Shown one piece after another: positions 27,479 through 37,214 of a stretch of 40,006 nt of DNA (position 1 is the stretch's first letter; each line of letters starts with the position of its first letter). The position numbers were made by a program, and so were the translations under genes. The notes under the pieces are model-generated. The model had not been told where the DNA came from. It searched no databases and saw nothing but the letters and a program-made list of their open reading frames with translations. This DNA is from Paracoccus marcusii (lineage in GTDB: Bacteria > Pseudomonadota > Alphaproteobacteria > Rhodobacterales > Rhodobacteraceae): NCBI RefSeq assembly GCF_006151785.1, contig NZ_VDDD01000016.1, positions 1 through 40,006 on the forward strand, read 5' to 3'.

Positions 27479-28372
27479 ATGGACAAGATGACGGTCGGCA
27501 TGGTGGGCGTGGGTCTGATGGGCCACGGCATCGCGCGAAACATTGCGGCCAAGGGGTGGCCGCTGCTGTTTCTGGATCATCCCGGCAACCAGCCGGTCGG
27601 TGACCTGACGGCGCTTGGTGCGCGCCGCGTCGACAGGCTGGAGGCCTTGGCGGAATGCCGCGCGGTCATCCTGTGCCTGTCCGGCACCCCCCAGGTCGAG
27701 GATGTGCTGCTGGGCGCGGGCGGTCTGCTGGCCGCGATCCGTCCGGGCACCGTGATCGTCGACTGTTCGACCGCGATCCCGGCATCGACCCTGCGCCTGG
27801 CGGGGCTGACGCGCGAGGCGGGCGGGGAATTCATGGACGCGGCCATGACCCGCACCCCGAAGGAGGCTGAGGAAGGCCGCCTGAACCTGCTGGTGGGCGC
27901 GGACGGTGATCTGTTCAACCGCATGCGCCCCCTGCTGGGCACGTTCGCCGAGAACATCTTTCACGCGGGCGACGTCGGCGCGGGCCATACGCTGAAGCTG
28001 CTGCACAACTTCGTCTCGATCGGCTGTGCGACCCTGATCAGCGAGGCCGCGGCCTGTGCGCGGCAGGCGGGCATCCGTGACGCGACCTTTGTCGACGTGC
28101 TGTCCAAGGGCGGCGGGCACGGTGCCGCGCTGGACCGGATCGCGCCCTTCCTGCTGTCGGGGGACACGTCGGGAATGCGCTTTTCGGTCGGGAATGCGGC
28201 CAAGGACCTGTCCTATTACCGGCAGCTGTCGCGGGACGTGGGCGCCGCGCATGACGCGGCAGATGGCGTCGGAGCAGCCCTGGACGGGCTGGCCCAAGGC
28301 GGTTTCGCCGACAGCTATCTGTCGGAAGCCGCGGCCCTGTTTTCCCCGCAGGACAAGCCCTCGCACGACTAG
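27479..28372 (+). CDS. Beta-hydroxyacid dehydrogenase (3-hydroxyisobutyrate dehydrogenase family)
   Basis: A 297-aa NAD(P)-dependent enzyme. The Rossmann motif is VGMVGVGLMGHGIARN near the start. The substrate segment is DAAMTRTPKEAEEGRLNLLVGA, and the catalytic Lys173 lies in GHTLKLLHNFVS. The family includes 3-hydroxyisobutyrate, tartronate semialdehyde and 6-phosphogluconate-like dehydrogenases; the altered DAAMTRT (commonly DAPVSGG) makes a classical 3-hydroxyisobutyrate enzyme less likely. AGGAGG precedes the ATG at 27479. Its TAG stop shares CTAG (28369-28372) with the convergent amidase. Confidence 0.87.
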   Translation: MDKMTVGMVGVGLMGHGIARNIAAKGWPLLFLDHPGNQPVGDLTALGARRVDRLEALAECRAVILCLSGTPQVEDVLLGAGGLLAAIRPGTVIVDCSTAIPASTLRLAGLTREAGGEFMDAAMTRTPKEAEEGRLNLLVGADGDLFNRMRPLLGTFAENIFHAGDVGAGHTLKLLHNFVSIGCATLISEAAACARQAGIRDATFVDVLSKGGGHGAALDRIAPFLLSGDTSGMRFSVGNAAKDLSYYRQLSRDVGAAHDAADGVGAALDGLAQGGFADSYLSEAAALFSPQDKPSHD

Positions 28373-29775
28373 CCCGTGACCACGGGCCAGGGGCGTGCGG
28401 GCGGGGCGATCCGTTCCCACGCCCGCGCGGCGCGCAGTACGCCCAGGTCGTCGAACCGGTGGCCCGCGATCTGCAACCCGATGGGCACGCCGTTCCGGTC
28501 ATGGCCGCAGGGCACGCTGATCGCCGGTTGTTCGCCGATGTTGAAGGGGGCGGTAAAGCCGATATGCTGCATCGCGCGGGTCACGTCGTTGTCGGCGGGA
28601 TAGGCCCAATCCGCCGGAAAGCTGACATTCGGAGAGATGGGCGACAGGATCAGGTCCAGATCAGCCATGGCCTGCGTGGTGCGACGACGGATCTCGACCG
28701 TGGCGCCATAGCTGCGCCAGACGTCCTCTCCGGACCGGCCCAGACCCGATTCTGCCCATTCCCGCACCAGCGGCAGGATCCGGGCCCGCTGTTCGGGCGA
28801 TAGCGCCAGCACGTCCAGCCCGGCCCGCGTGCGCCAAAAATCATCCAGGCCCTGCAGCAGGTCGGGAGTCATCCACGGATCGATGGGCCGGATGATGGCA
28901 CCAGCCTGTTCGAACAGGGCCGTCGCGGCGGTCACGGCGTCGCTGACCTGCGGGTCGACCGCCATGCCGCAGCCAGCGTCCATCAGCAGGCCGACGCGCA
29001 GCCCTTTCAGGTCGCGGTCCAGGTCCATCCAGTCGATCGTGGCGGGTGGCAGGGACATGTGGTCGCGCCCGTCGGGCTGGGACAGCACCGCCATGGCCAT
29101 CGCGGCATCGGTGACGGTCCGCGTCATCGGTCCCGCCGCGCGCCCCATGAAGGGCGGGTCGATCGGCACGCGCCCCAAGCTGGGCTTCAGCCCCACCAGC
29201 CCGCACCATGCGGCGGGCAGCCGAATCGATCCGCCGATATCGGTCCCCAAGTGGATCGGCCCATAGCCCGCAGCCCCTGCCGCTCCCGCACCCGCGCTGG
29301 AACCGCCGGGGTTCATGGCGGTGTTCCACGGGTTGCGCGCCAGCCGGTGAAAGCTGGACAGGCCCGAGGACAGCATCCCGAAATCGGGCATGGTCGTGCG
29401 GCCCAGAAAGACTGCCCCCGCCTCGCGCATGCGGGCGGCGGGGGGAGCGTCCTCGGCGCGCGGCGTCATGTCGCTGACCGCGGTGCCCAGGGGCATGGGC
29501 ACGCCGCGGGTGGCGATATTCTCCTTGATGGTGATGGGCACGCCGTCCAGCGACACGCCGTTTACCGTCAGCGGATCGCCCCGCCGCCAGCGGTCCTCGG
29601 ACGCGCGGGCGGCCTCCAGCGCCTGGTCGTGATCGACGGTCCACATCGCGTTCAGCACCGGCTCGCTGGCGTCGATGCGCTCCAGGACGGCGCGGGTCAC
29701 CTCCACCGGGGACAGGCTGCGGTCGGCAAAGCCCGCGGTCATCGCGGCGGCGGTCAGGTCGGCAAATGCGGTCAT
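28369..29775 (-). CDS. Amidase (amidase signature family)
   Basis: A 468-aa amide hydrolase. The Ser-cisSer-Lys triad is visible as the lysine in VPITIKENIATRG, the glycine/serine loop GGSSAGAGAAGAAG, and the nucleophile region GTDIGGSIRLPAAWCG. The substrate may be a small amide or peptide amide. It is the last gene of the minus-strand peptide operon, 7 nt after the M20 peptidase gene. GAGGA precedes the ATG. Confidence 0.92.
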   Translation of the reverse strand: MTAFADLTAAAMTAGFADRSLSPVEVTRAVLERIDASEPVLNAMWTVDHDQALEAARASEDRWRRGDPLTVNGVSLDGVPITIKENIATRGVPMPLGTAVSDMTPRAEDAPPAARMREAGAVFLGRTTMPDFGMLSSGLSSFHRLARNPWNTAMNPGGSSAGAGAAGAAGYGPIHLGTDIGGSIRLPAAWCGLVGLKPSLGRVPIDPPFMGRAAGPMTRTVTDAAMAMAVLSQPDGRDHMSLPPATIDWMDLDRDLKGLRVGLLMDAGCGMAVDPQVSDAVTAATALFEQAGAIIRPIDPWMTPDLLQGLDDFWRTRAGLDVLALSPEQRARILPLVREWAESGLGRSGEDVWRSYGATVEIRRRTTQAMADLDLILSPISPNVSFPADWAYPADNDVTRAMQHIGFTAPFNIGEQPAISVPCGHDRNGVPIGLQIAGHRFDDLGVLRAARAWERIAPPARPWPVVTG

Positions 29776-29782
29776 GGGGTCC

Positions 29783-30913
29783 TCAGATGATCCGGGTCAG
29801 CAGGCCCGCGGCCAGGCGCGCACGCTCGGGCAGGCTGTCGATCTCGATATGTTCGTCCAGCGTATGCAGGCCGCGGCCGCGCACGCCGATGCTGTCCAGC
29901 GTCGGCACGCCCATCGCGCCGGTGAAGTTGCCGTCCGACCCGCCGCCCGACCGGTCCGAGGACAGCTCGAACCCGATCTGCGCCGACAGGTCGCGCGCGA
30001 GGTCATACAGCGCCATTGTGCCCGGCTGCGGCTCCCAGACCGGGCGGGTGACGCCGCGGGTGACGGTGAATTCCACCCCGTCCCGTTCGCCCTGCAGCGC
30101 CAGCATGGCCGCAACGCCGCGGTCCAGGTCGGCTTGCGTCTTGGCCATGGACAGGACCTCGGCCCGGCATTCCGAGGCCACGCAGTTCACCCATTGCCCG
30201 GCATGGATCACGCCCACGGAAAAGGTGCAGTCCTCGGTGGTCATCGCCTCGATCTCCAGGATGCGGCGAGCCATGGCGGTGATAGCCGACCGCCCGTCCT
30301 TCAGCGCCCAGCCCGCATGGCTGGGCCGGCCATGGGTCAGCAGGTCGAACCGCGCGATGGCGTATCGCCCGATCACCGCGCCCCCGTCGGGCAGCGCGGG
30401 TTCGGGCAGCAGCACGGCGCGCTGGCCGCGGGCGGCATCCTCGATCAGGCCGCGGGTGGCGGGGGTGCCGACCTCCTCGTCGGGGGTGAACAGGAACGTG
30501 ACCGGCAAGGGCGTGCTCAGCCCGGCCCGCGCGATCTGGCGCATTGCCTCCAGAAAGACGTAATTGCCGCCCTTCATGTCCATGATGCCTGGCCCCCAGG
30601 CCTTGCCGTCCTGGACGCGGAAGGGCAGCTTCTCGAGCGTTCCCAGGGGATGGACCGTGTCCATGTGCCCCGACACCAGGATGCCCGGCTTGCCCTGATC
30701 GGCATGCGGAAAGGTCGCGCGGATCGAGGTGCCGAAGCCCTTGGTGCCCGGCACCGTCTCGACCGTGGCGCCGATCGCGGACAAATCGCGCGCGGCCAGG
30801 TCCATCATCCGGCTAACGGCGGCCGCGTCCCAGGTCGGGCTTTCGCATTCGATCCAGGGGCGCAGGCCCGTCAGCATCTCCTCCGCGTCGAAGGGCAGAT
30901 CCAACGCGCTCAT
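29783..30913 (-). CDS. M20 metallopeptidase (glutamate carboxypeptidase-like)
   Basis: A 376-aa zinc peptidase of the CPG2/ArgE type. Metal ligands are in SGHMDTVHP, GIMDMKGG and the acid pair DEEVG, with a late HTLDE histidine. The lid domain begins near residue 180 (RYAIARFDLLTHGRPSHAG). It likely removes a terminal acidic or N-acylated residue from small peptides. The ATG overlaps the stop of the upstream M20 gene by 4 nt. Confidence 0.92.
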   Translation of the reverse strand: MSALDLPFDAEEMLTGLRPWIECESPTWDAAAVSRMMDLAARDLSAIGATVETVPGTKGFGTSIRATFPHADQGKPGILVSGHMDTVHPLGTLEKLPFRVQDGKAWGPGIMDMKGGNYVFLEAMRQIARAGLSTPLPVTFLFTPDEEVGTPATRGLIEDAARGQRAVLLPEPALPDGGAVIGRYAIARFDLLTHGRPSHAGWALKDGRSAITAMARRILEIEAMTTEDCTFSVGVIHAGQWVNCVASECRAEVLSMAKTQADLDRGVAAMLALQGERDGVEFTVTRGVTRPVWEPQPGTMALYDLARDLSAQIGFELSSDRSGGGSDGNFTGAMGVPTLDSIGVRGRGLHTLDEHIEIDSLPERARLAAGLLTRII

Positions 30914-32079
30914 GCCGCCACCGGCAGGCGGCGTTCGATCAGCCGCGCATAGATCGACGCGCCGACGGGCAGGATGCTTTCATCCAGCACGAAGCCCGGA
31001 TTGTGCAGCGGTACAGTGCCCGCATGGCCCACGTTGCCATAGGCGCCGGGGACCTGCTGCAGCATGTCGGCGAAATCCTCAGACCCGGTGAAGGGCTGGG
31101 AATCGTCGCGCACATTGTCTGCGCCCAGCACGTCGGCGGCGGCTTGGGTCCAGGCGTCCGACAGGTCGGCATCGTTCACCAGCACGTCGAAGATCTCGCG
31201 GAACTCGCAGGTGATCCGCAGATCGAAGGCCTGTGCGGCACCCTCGCAGATGGCGCGCATCCGCGCCTGCATCAGGTCGCGGACCTCGGGGCGGAAAAAG
31301 CGGATCGTGCCGGCCAGGGTCGCGGTTTCGGGCACCACGTTGTAGGCGCTGCCCGCATGGATCTGGGTGACCGACAGAACCGCCTGATCCAGCGGCGCGA
31401 CGTTGCGGCCCAGGATCGTCTGGAACTGCCCGACCAGCCCAGATGCCGCGACCAGCGCGTCGCGCGACTGCTGCGGCATGGCGGCATGGCTGCCCTTGCC
31501 CGTTACGGTGATGTCGAAGAAGGACGCCCCCGCCATGGCCGGCCCCTTGCACAGCGTCGCGCGGCCCGGCTGGCCGGTCGGCTGGTTGTGCATGCCATAG
31601 ACCTCGTCGACCGGGAACCGCTGGAACAGCCCGTCCGCGATCATGGCGCGGGCGCCGCCCAGACCCTCCTCGGCGGGCTGGAAGATCAGGACCGCGGTGC
31701 CGTCGAAATTGCGCGTCCGCGCCAGATACTGCGCGGCCCCCAACAGCATCGTCGTGTGCCCGTCATGGCCGCAGGCATGCATCTTGCCGGCCTGGGTCGA
31801 GGCATGGGGCAGCCCCGTCGCCTCGTGGATCGGCAGAGCGTCCATGTCGGCGCGCAGGCCGATGCGGCGGTTGCCCTGACCCCGACCATGCAGGATGCCC
31901 ACGACGCCGGTCCTGCCCACGCCCTCGTGGACCTCGTCCACGCCCCATTCGCGCAGCTTGGCCGCGACGACCGCGCTGGTGCGGACCTCCTCCATGCCGA
32001 TCTCCGGGTGCGCGTGCAGGTCGCGGAAGATCTCGGTCAGTTCCGGGACGGCGGCGTCGATCTCAGGCAGGTTCGGCAT
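30910..32079 (-). CDS. M20 amidohydrolase (hippurate hydrolase/N-acyl amino acid type)
   Basis: A 389-aa metal-dependent amidohydrolase. The metal site includes HAHPEIGMEE, MHACGHDGHTTMLLGAA (metal-binding Cys and His) and QPAEEGLGGARAMI. GKGSHAAMPQQSRD carries the lid-domain histidine. This group cleaves N-acyl amino acids and aminoacyl conjugates. Its start lies inside the end of the ABC ATPase gene (17-nt overlap), tying it to peptide uptake. Confidence 0.93.
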   Translation of the reverse strand: MPNLPEIDAAVPELTEIFRDLHAHPEIGMEEVRTSAVVAAKLREWGVDEVHEGVGRTGVVGILHGRGQGNRRIGLRADMDALPIHEATGLPHASTQAGKMHACGHDGHTTMLLGAAQYLARTRNFDGTAVLIFQPAEEGLGGARAMIADGLFQRFPVDEVYGMHNQPTGQPGRATLCKGPAMAGASFFDITVTGKGSHAAMPQQSRDALVAASGLVGQFQTILGRNVAPLDQAVLSVTQIHAGSAYNVVPETATLAGTIRFFRPEVRDLMQARMRAICEGAAQAFDLRITCEFREIFDVLVNDADLSDAWTQAAADVLGADNVRDDSQPFTGSEDFADMLQQVPGAYGNVGHAGTVPLHNPGFVLDESILPVGASIYARLIERRLPVAA

Positions 32080-33736
32080 GTCTCACCTCTGGCATGGCAC
32101 GGAAGTTCTGGAAGTCCCATGACCGGCCGGGGGCGGCCTCGATCAGGGCGCGTGTATAGGGATGGGCGGGCGCGGCCAGCACCTCGCCCGCGGGGCCGTG
32201 TTCCACGACGGCGCCGCGCTGCATGACGATCACCTCGTCGCAGATCTGGGCGGCGACGCGCAGATCGTGGGTGATGAAGACGATGGCGATGCCCAGGTCG
32301 CGCTGCAGCTGGTCCAGAAGGTCCAGCACCTGCGCCTGCACCGACACGTCCAGCGCCGACACGGCCTCGTCCGCGACCAGCACGTCAGGGCGCATCATCA
32401 CCGCGCGGGCGATCGCGATTCGCTGCCGCTGCCCGCCCGAGAACTGGTGCGGATAGCGGGCCAGCGCGTCGGCGGGCAGGCCCACGACGCCCATCAGGCG
32501 CGCGGCCTCGGCCATCGCGTCCGTACGGCTGGTGCCATAGTTCAATGGCCCCTCGATCAGGCTCTCGCCGATGGTCCAGCGGGGGTTCAGCGACCGCATC
32601 GGGTCCTGGAACACCACCTGCAGCTTCTGGCGGTGCGGGCGCAACGCGCCGCGCGAAAGGTTCGCGATGTCGGCATCGTCCAGCAGGATGCGCCCCGAAC
32701 TGGGGTCGATCAGCCGCATGATGCAGCGCGCGACGGTGGACTTGCCGGACCCGCTCTCGCCGACGATCCCCAGGGTGCGACCGCGCGACAGGGCGAAGGT
32801 CACGTCCTTGGCGGCATGCGCTTGCGGAAGCTTCCGCAGGATGCCGCCGCCGCCATAGATCTTGTTCAGCCGCTCGACCCGCAGGACGGCATCCGCCGCC
32901 TGGGGCCGGGCCTCGCGGGGCGACAGGCTGGGCACGGCCTTCAGCAGCTTGCGGGTATAGTCCGCCTGCGGGCTGCGCAGCAGCGTCTCGACCGCGCCAT
33001 GTTCGACGATCTCTCCCTGCTTCATAACATAGACGGTGTCGGCAATTTCCGCGACGACGCCCATGTCATGGGTGATGAACAGCACCGCCGTGCCATGGTC
33101 GCGCTGCAATTCGTCGATAAGCGCCAGGATCTGCTTTTGCGTGGTCACGTCCAGCGCGGTCGTGGGTTCGTCCGCGATCAGCAGGACGGGTTCCAGCACC
33201 AGGGCCATCGCGATCATGATCCGCTGGCGCTGGCCGCCCGACAGCTGATGCGGATAGCTGCGGAAGATGCGCTCGACATCGGGCAGATGGACCTGCTCCA
33301 TGATTGCCACGGCGCGACGGCGGCGTTCCGCGGCGGGCAGGTCGGTGTGCAGCTCCATGACCTCCATGATCTGGTCGCCCACGCGCAGGACCGGGTTCAG
33401 TGCGGTCATGGGCTCCTGGAAGATCATCGCGACGCGGGCCGCGCGCAGGTCGCGCATCTGCGCCTGTGTCAGGGGCAACAGGTCGCGCCCCTGCAACTGG
33501 ATCGTGCCCCCCGCGACGCGCAGCGCGTCGGGCAGCAGCCCCATGATCGCCAGCGAGGTGACGGATTTCCCCGACCCGGATTCGCCCACCAGGCAGACGG
33601 TCTCGCCCGCGCGGATGGTCACGTCGATGCCCTTCAGGACCGCGGGGTTTCCCGGCGTCTCGGGCAGGGTCACGGTCAGCTCGCGGGCCTCAAGCACCAC
33701 GTCGGCCGCGTCGAAGTTGCGTGTCTTGAACTGCAT
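32063..33736 (-). CDS. Fused oligopeptide ABC transporter ATPase (DppD-DppF type)
   Basis: A 557-aa protein with two full ATPase domains in one chain. The first (about 15-270) has [23 protein letters not shown] and [12 protein letters not shown]. The second (about 305-550) has [29 protein letters not shown] and [11 protein letters not shown]. Separate DppD and DppF genes are therefore not needed. The start at 33736 overlaps the permease stop by 1 nt (TGATG), and AGGGCAGG precedes it. A longer in-frame start at 33814 would sit deep inside the permease gene and is rejected. Confidence 0.95.
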   Translation of the reverse strand: MQFKTRNFDAADVVLEARELTVTLPETPGNPAVLKGIDVTIRAGETVCLVGESGSGKSVTSLAIMGLLPDALRVAGGTIQLQGRDLLPLTQAQMRDLRAARVAMIFQEPMTALNPVLRVGDQIMEVMELHTDLPAAERRRRAVAIMEQVHLPDVERIFRSYPHQLSGGQRQRIMIAMALVLEPVLLIADEPTTALDVTTQKQILALIDELQRDHGTAVLFITHDMGVVAEIADTVYVMKQGEIVEHGAVETLLRSPQADYTRKLLKAVPSLSPREARPQAADAVLRVERLNKIYGGGGILRKLPQAHAAKDVTFALSRGRTLGIVGESGSGKSTVARCIMRLIDPSSGRILLDDADIANLSRGALRPHRQKLQVVFQDPMRSLNPRWTIGESLIEGPLNYGTSRTDAMAEAARLMGVVGLPADALARYPHQFSGGQRQRIAIARAVMMRPDVLVADEAVSALDVSVQAQVLDLLDQLQRDLGIAIVFITHDLRVAAQICDEVIVMQRGAVVEHGPAGEVLAAPAHPYTRALIEAAPGRSWDFQNFRAMPEVRHAEPA

Positions 33737-34611
33737 CAGCCTGCCCTTTTCTTCAGCCGCGGGTCCAGCATGTCGCGTGCCGCGTCGCCCAGAAGGTTGA
33801 TCGACAGGATGCACAGCGACAGCGCGATGCCGGGATAGAGGATCAGTTCCGGCTTGATGCGGAAGAACAGCCGACCCTCGGCCATGATGTTGCCCCAGGT
33901 AGGGGTCTCGGTGCTGACGCCTGCGCCCAGGAAGGACAGGATCGCCTCGGTCAGGATGGCGCTGGCCAGGATGTAGGTGCCCTGCACGATCAGGGGCGCG
34001 GTGGTGTTCGGCACCAGGTGGCGTACCAGGATCTTGCGCATCGGTGTGCCAAGCGCGATCGCGGCCTCGACATAGGGCTCCTCGCGCGCGGAGAGGACCA
34101 CGGCGCGGACCAGGCGCACGACGCGGGGGATCTCTGGGATGGTGATCGCGGCGATGACCGATCCGACCGACGGCCCGTTCAGCGCCACCAGCGCGATGGC
34201 CAGCAGGATCGAGGGGATCGCCATCAGCGCATCCATCGCCCGCATGATGATAGCGTCCGCCGTGCGGAAGAACCCTGCGATCATGCCGATGATCAGGCCC
34301 AGCAGGACCGACACCACCGCCGTGGCGATGCCGATGATCAGCGACAGCTGTCCCCCGATCAGCACGCGGCTGAAGATGTCGCGGCCGAAATTGTCGGTGC
34401 CAAGGGGGTGGCCCTCGATCGGGCCCTGCAGGCGGGCCATGGGGTTCATCGCCAGCGGGTCATGCGGCGCGATCCAGCCCGCCAGCAGCGTCAGGACGAC
34501 GATGACGGCCAGCACCAGCGCCGCGATCTTGCTGCCTGCGCCCAGATGCGGCAGGCGCAGCGCGCGCAGGACCGGCTGCATCGCCGAGGTCGGTTGCGGT
34601 ACCTGTGCCAT
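33736..34611 (-). CDS. Oligopeptide ABC transporter permease (DppC-like)
   Basis: A 291-aa inner-membrane permease with an N-terminal membrane helix (about 28-50), the characteristic HPLGTDNFGRDIFSRVLIGG block, and an EAA loop at EAAIALGTPMRKILVRHLVPN. The C-terminus ends with GDAARDMLDPRLKK, as is usual for DppC. One-nucleotide overlaps with both neighbouring genes show tight translational coupling. Confidence 0.95.
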   Translation of the reverse strand: MAQVPQPTSAMQPVLRALRLPHLGAGSKIAALVLAVIVVLTLLAGWIAPHDPLAMNPMARLQGPIEGHPLGTDNFGRDIFSRVLIGGQLSLIIGIATAVVSVLLGLIIGMIAGFFRTADAIIMRAMDALMAIPSILLAIALVALNGPSVGSVIAAITIPEIPRVVRLVRAVVLSAREEPYVEAAIALGTPMRKILVRHLVPNTTAPLIVQGTYILASAILTEAILSFLGAGVSTETPTWGNIMAEGRLFFRIKPELILYPGIALSLCILSINLLGDAARDMLDPRLKKRAG

Positions 34612-35552
34612 CAGTAACGGATCCTTGGGTCAAAGAGGCTGTAGCTGAGGTCGATCAGCAGGTTCACCAGCACATAGAGGAAGCTGGTCAGCAGGATCAT
34701 CGCCTGGATGACCGGATAGTCGCGCGCCAGGATCGCATCGACCGTCAGGCGGCCGACGCCGGGGATGTTGAAGACGGTCTCGGTCACCACCACCCCGCCG
34801 ATCAGCAGGGCAAAGCCGGTGCCGATCACGGTCAGGATCGGCACGGCCGCGTTCTTCAGCGCGTGGCGGAACAGGACGGTGCGTTCCGGGGCCCCCTTGG
34901 CGCGGGCGGTGCGGATATAGTCCTCGCCCAGCACCTCCAGCATGTTGGCCCGCGTCATGCGCGCGATCAGCGCGACATAGATGGTCGACAGCGTCAGCGC
35001 GGGCAGGAAGGCATTCGACAGAAACCCGCCCAGGCCCGACGACAGGGGCGTGTATCCCTGCACCGGGAACCAGCCCAGCTGCAGCGAGAAGACCAGGATG
35101 AACAGGTATCCGATCACGAATACCGGTACCGAAAACCCCAGGACCGAGAAGGTCATCACCGCGTAATCGACCATGCTGCGATGCTTCCACGCGGCCAGCA
35201 CGCCCATCGGCACGGCGATCGCGACCGACATCACGATGGTCAGCACCGCGATGGACAGGGTCGGCGCGATGCGGTCGGCGACCATCGTGGCCACCGGCGT
35301 GTTCGAGATCAGCGACACGCCAAGATCGCCCCGCAGCAGCTGTCCGACCCAGGTCACGAACTGGATGTGCAGCGGGTCGTTCAGGCCCATCGCCTCGCGG
35401 ATGCGCTCCAGCTGGGCGGGGGTCGCCATGTCGCCCGCGATGATCGCGGCCGGGTCGCCCGGCGTCAGGCGCAGCAGCAGGAAGACGAAGACGGCGACCA
35501 GCAGCATCACCGGAATGACGGCCAGAATGCGCCGCAGGATGTACCCCAGCAT
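34611..35552 (-). CDS. Oligopeptide ABC transporter permease (DppB-like)
   Basis: A 313-aa inner-membrane permease with six membrane helices. It begins MLGYILRRILAVIPVMLLV, and the early loop reads LRLTPGDPAAIIAG. The EAA-type loop is in YIRTARAKGAPERTVLFRHALKNAAVP, and the end LIDLSYSLFDPRIRY is diagnostic for DppB. It follows the disrupted binding-protein gene. Confidence 0.95.
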   Translation of the reverse strand: MLGYILRRILAVIPVMLLVAVFVFLLLRLTPGDPAAIIAGDMATPAQLERIREAMGLNDPLHIQFVTWVGQLLRGDLGVSLISNTPVATMVADRIAPTLSIAVLTIVMSVAIAVPMGVLAAWKHRSMVDYAVMTFSVLGFSVPVFVIGYLFILVFSLQLGWFPVQGYTPLSSGLGGFLSNAFLPALTLSTIYVALIARMTRANMLEVLGEDYIRTARAKGAPERTVLFRHALKNAAVPILTVIGTGFALLIGGVVVTETVFNIPGVGRLTVDAILARDYPVIQAMILLTSFLYVLVNLLIDLSYSLFDPRIRY

Positions 35553-35576
35553 CAGGTTTCTCCGATCAGGTGGGTG

Positions 35577-35597
35577 GGGGGCGGCGGAACCGCCCCC
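35577..35597 (-). other. Intercistronic hairpin between binding-protein and permease genes
   Basis: GGGGGCGG (35577-35584) and CCGCCCCC (35590-35597) form a perfect 8-bp stem with a 5-nt loop. On the minus strand no T-run follows, so it is more likely to stabilise the upstream binding-protein mRNA than to terminate transcription. Confidence 0.5.
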
Positions 35598-35606
35598 TGC
35601 TTTCGA

Positions 35607-37172
35607 TCACTCGGACTTCTGCAGGCCCCAGAAGACCGGCACGGGCGAGTTGATCATCTCGGTGATCGTGGTGCGGCGGGCCTGCGGCAGGGTGTACTGA
35701 CCGAGGGGGATCAGCAGGCCGTTCTCCAGGGCATGGGCCTGGATCTTCTCGGCGACCGCGGCCTAGGCTGCGGCGTCGGGGGCGTCGATGAACTCCTCCT
35801 TGAGACCCTCGATGGTCTCGTCGGTGGGCCAGCCGAACCAGGCATCGTCGCCGCGTCCGTTCAGCATCGGGTTCGAGATCGGGTTCGAGATCTCCGGCAC
35901 CATCCAGTTGGTAATGAACACGTTCCAGCCCCCCTCGGCCGGGGCCGCCTGGCTGGCGCGGCGGGTGACCAGCGTCTGCCAGTCCATCGGCTGCAGCTCG
36001 ACCTGGAACCCGGCCTCGCGCAGCATCTGCGATACGACGACGGGCTGAGTGGCCAGCGCCACCATGTCGGTGGGCGCCATCAATACGACCGGCGTGCCGT
36101 CATAGCCCGCCTGTTCCAGCAGCGCCCGCGCCTCCTCGGCGCCGCCGCCCTGGGTCAGGGTTTCGGTGCCGGTCGCGTTCTCCAGTGGCGTGCCGCAGCC
36201 CAGGATGGCGCCGCAGACCGAATAATATTCGGGGTTGCCGACCATCGCGGCCAGGACCGGTTCCTGGGTGATCGCCTTGATGGCCGCCTGGCGGACTTGG
36301 ACGTTGTCGAAGGGCGGGTGCAGGAAGTTCATCCGCGTCATCGTCTGCATGCCGGTCGGCTCGCGCGTTTCGACGACGATGTTCGGATCACCCTCCAGCA
36401 GCGGGATCAGGTCGACCTGCATCGCCTCGATATAGTCGATCTCTCCGCCCGACAGCGCGTTCACGGCGGTCTGGACGTCGGGCATGTTGACCCATTCGAC
36501 GCGGTCGACATTGACGACCTTGCCGCCGGCCATCCAGTCGGCGGGTTCGTCGCGCGGCACGTATTCGTCGAACTTCTCGTAGACGACCATCAGCCCCGGC
36601 TGGAACTCCGCCTCGACAAAGCGGAACGGCCCCGAGCCTACGTATTCAGTGATCGCCTCGTCGGCCGAGGTCTCGGCCACGCGGGCGGGCATGATGAAGG
36701 GGGGCAGGGCCGACTGCTTGGACAGCACGTCCAGCATCGGCACGAAGGGTTCGGTCAGCGTCCAGGTGATCGTCTTGTCGTCGGTCGCCTCAAGGCTGGC
36801 GGTGCGGTCCATGATGACCTGTCCGCCCGCGTCCTTCTGCCCCCACCGCTGCAGCGAGGCCACGGCATCGGCCGCCGTCACCGGCGCGCCGTCATGGAAG
36901 GTCAGCCCGTCGCGCAGCGTGAAGGTATAGGTCAACTGATCGTCCGAGATGGTCCAGTCGGCCATCTGCGGCTGCGGCTGGAATTCGGAATCCTGCGCGA
37001 TCAGCACGTCGTAGATCATGTAGGCGTGGTTGCGCGTAATGTGGGCGGTGGTGATCACGGGGTCCAGCACGCGCAGGCCGGAATGCATCACGGCCTTGAC
37101 GGTGGTCTCGGCCCAGGCCGCGCCTGTCAGCATGGTCGAGGCCAGAAGCGTGGCAGTCAATTTCTTGAGCAT
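35607..37172 (-). pseudogene. Peptide ABC transporter substrate-binding protein, interrupted by in-frame TAG
   Basis: Periplasmic oligopeptide-binding protein of the DppA/OppA class. It has a Sec signal (residues 1-21, ending AAWA) and family blocks such as LRDGLTFHDGAPVTAADAV, EYVGSGPFRF and LEQAGYDGTPVVL. The frame runs 469 codons to a TAG at 35763-35765, then stays open in the same frame for 51 more codons to a TGA at 35607. The extension ends with IPLGQYTLPQARR and PVPVFWGLQKSE, the normal C-terminus of this family. A single C-to-T change (CAG to TAG) explains the stop. Without readthrough, the product would lack the last strands and helix. Sequencing error or true mutation cannot be told apart here. 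GAGAGGA precedes the ATG at 37172. Confidence 0.85.
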
Positions 37173-37214
37173 GGTGTCCTCTCTGTTGAACGGGTCCGCG
37201 GGGTGATCTTGGCG

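Noticed and set aside
33737..33814. Longer start of the fused ABC ATPase at 33814
   Set aside because: It would overlap the permease gene by 79 nt; the start at 33736 overlaps its stop by 1 nt and has a ribosome site.
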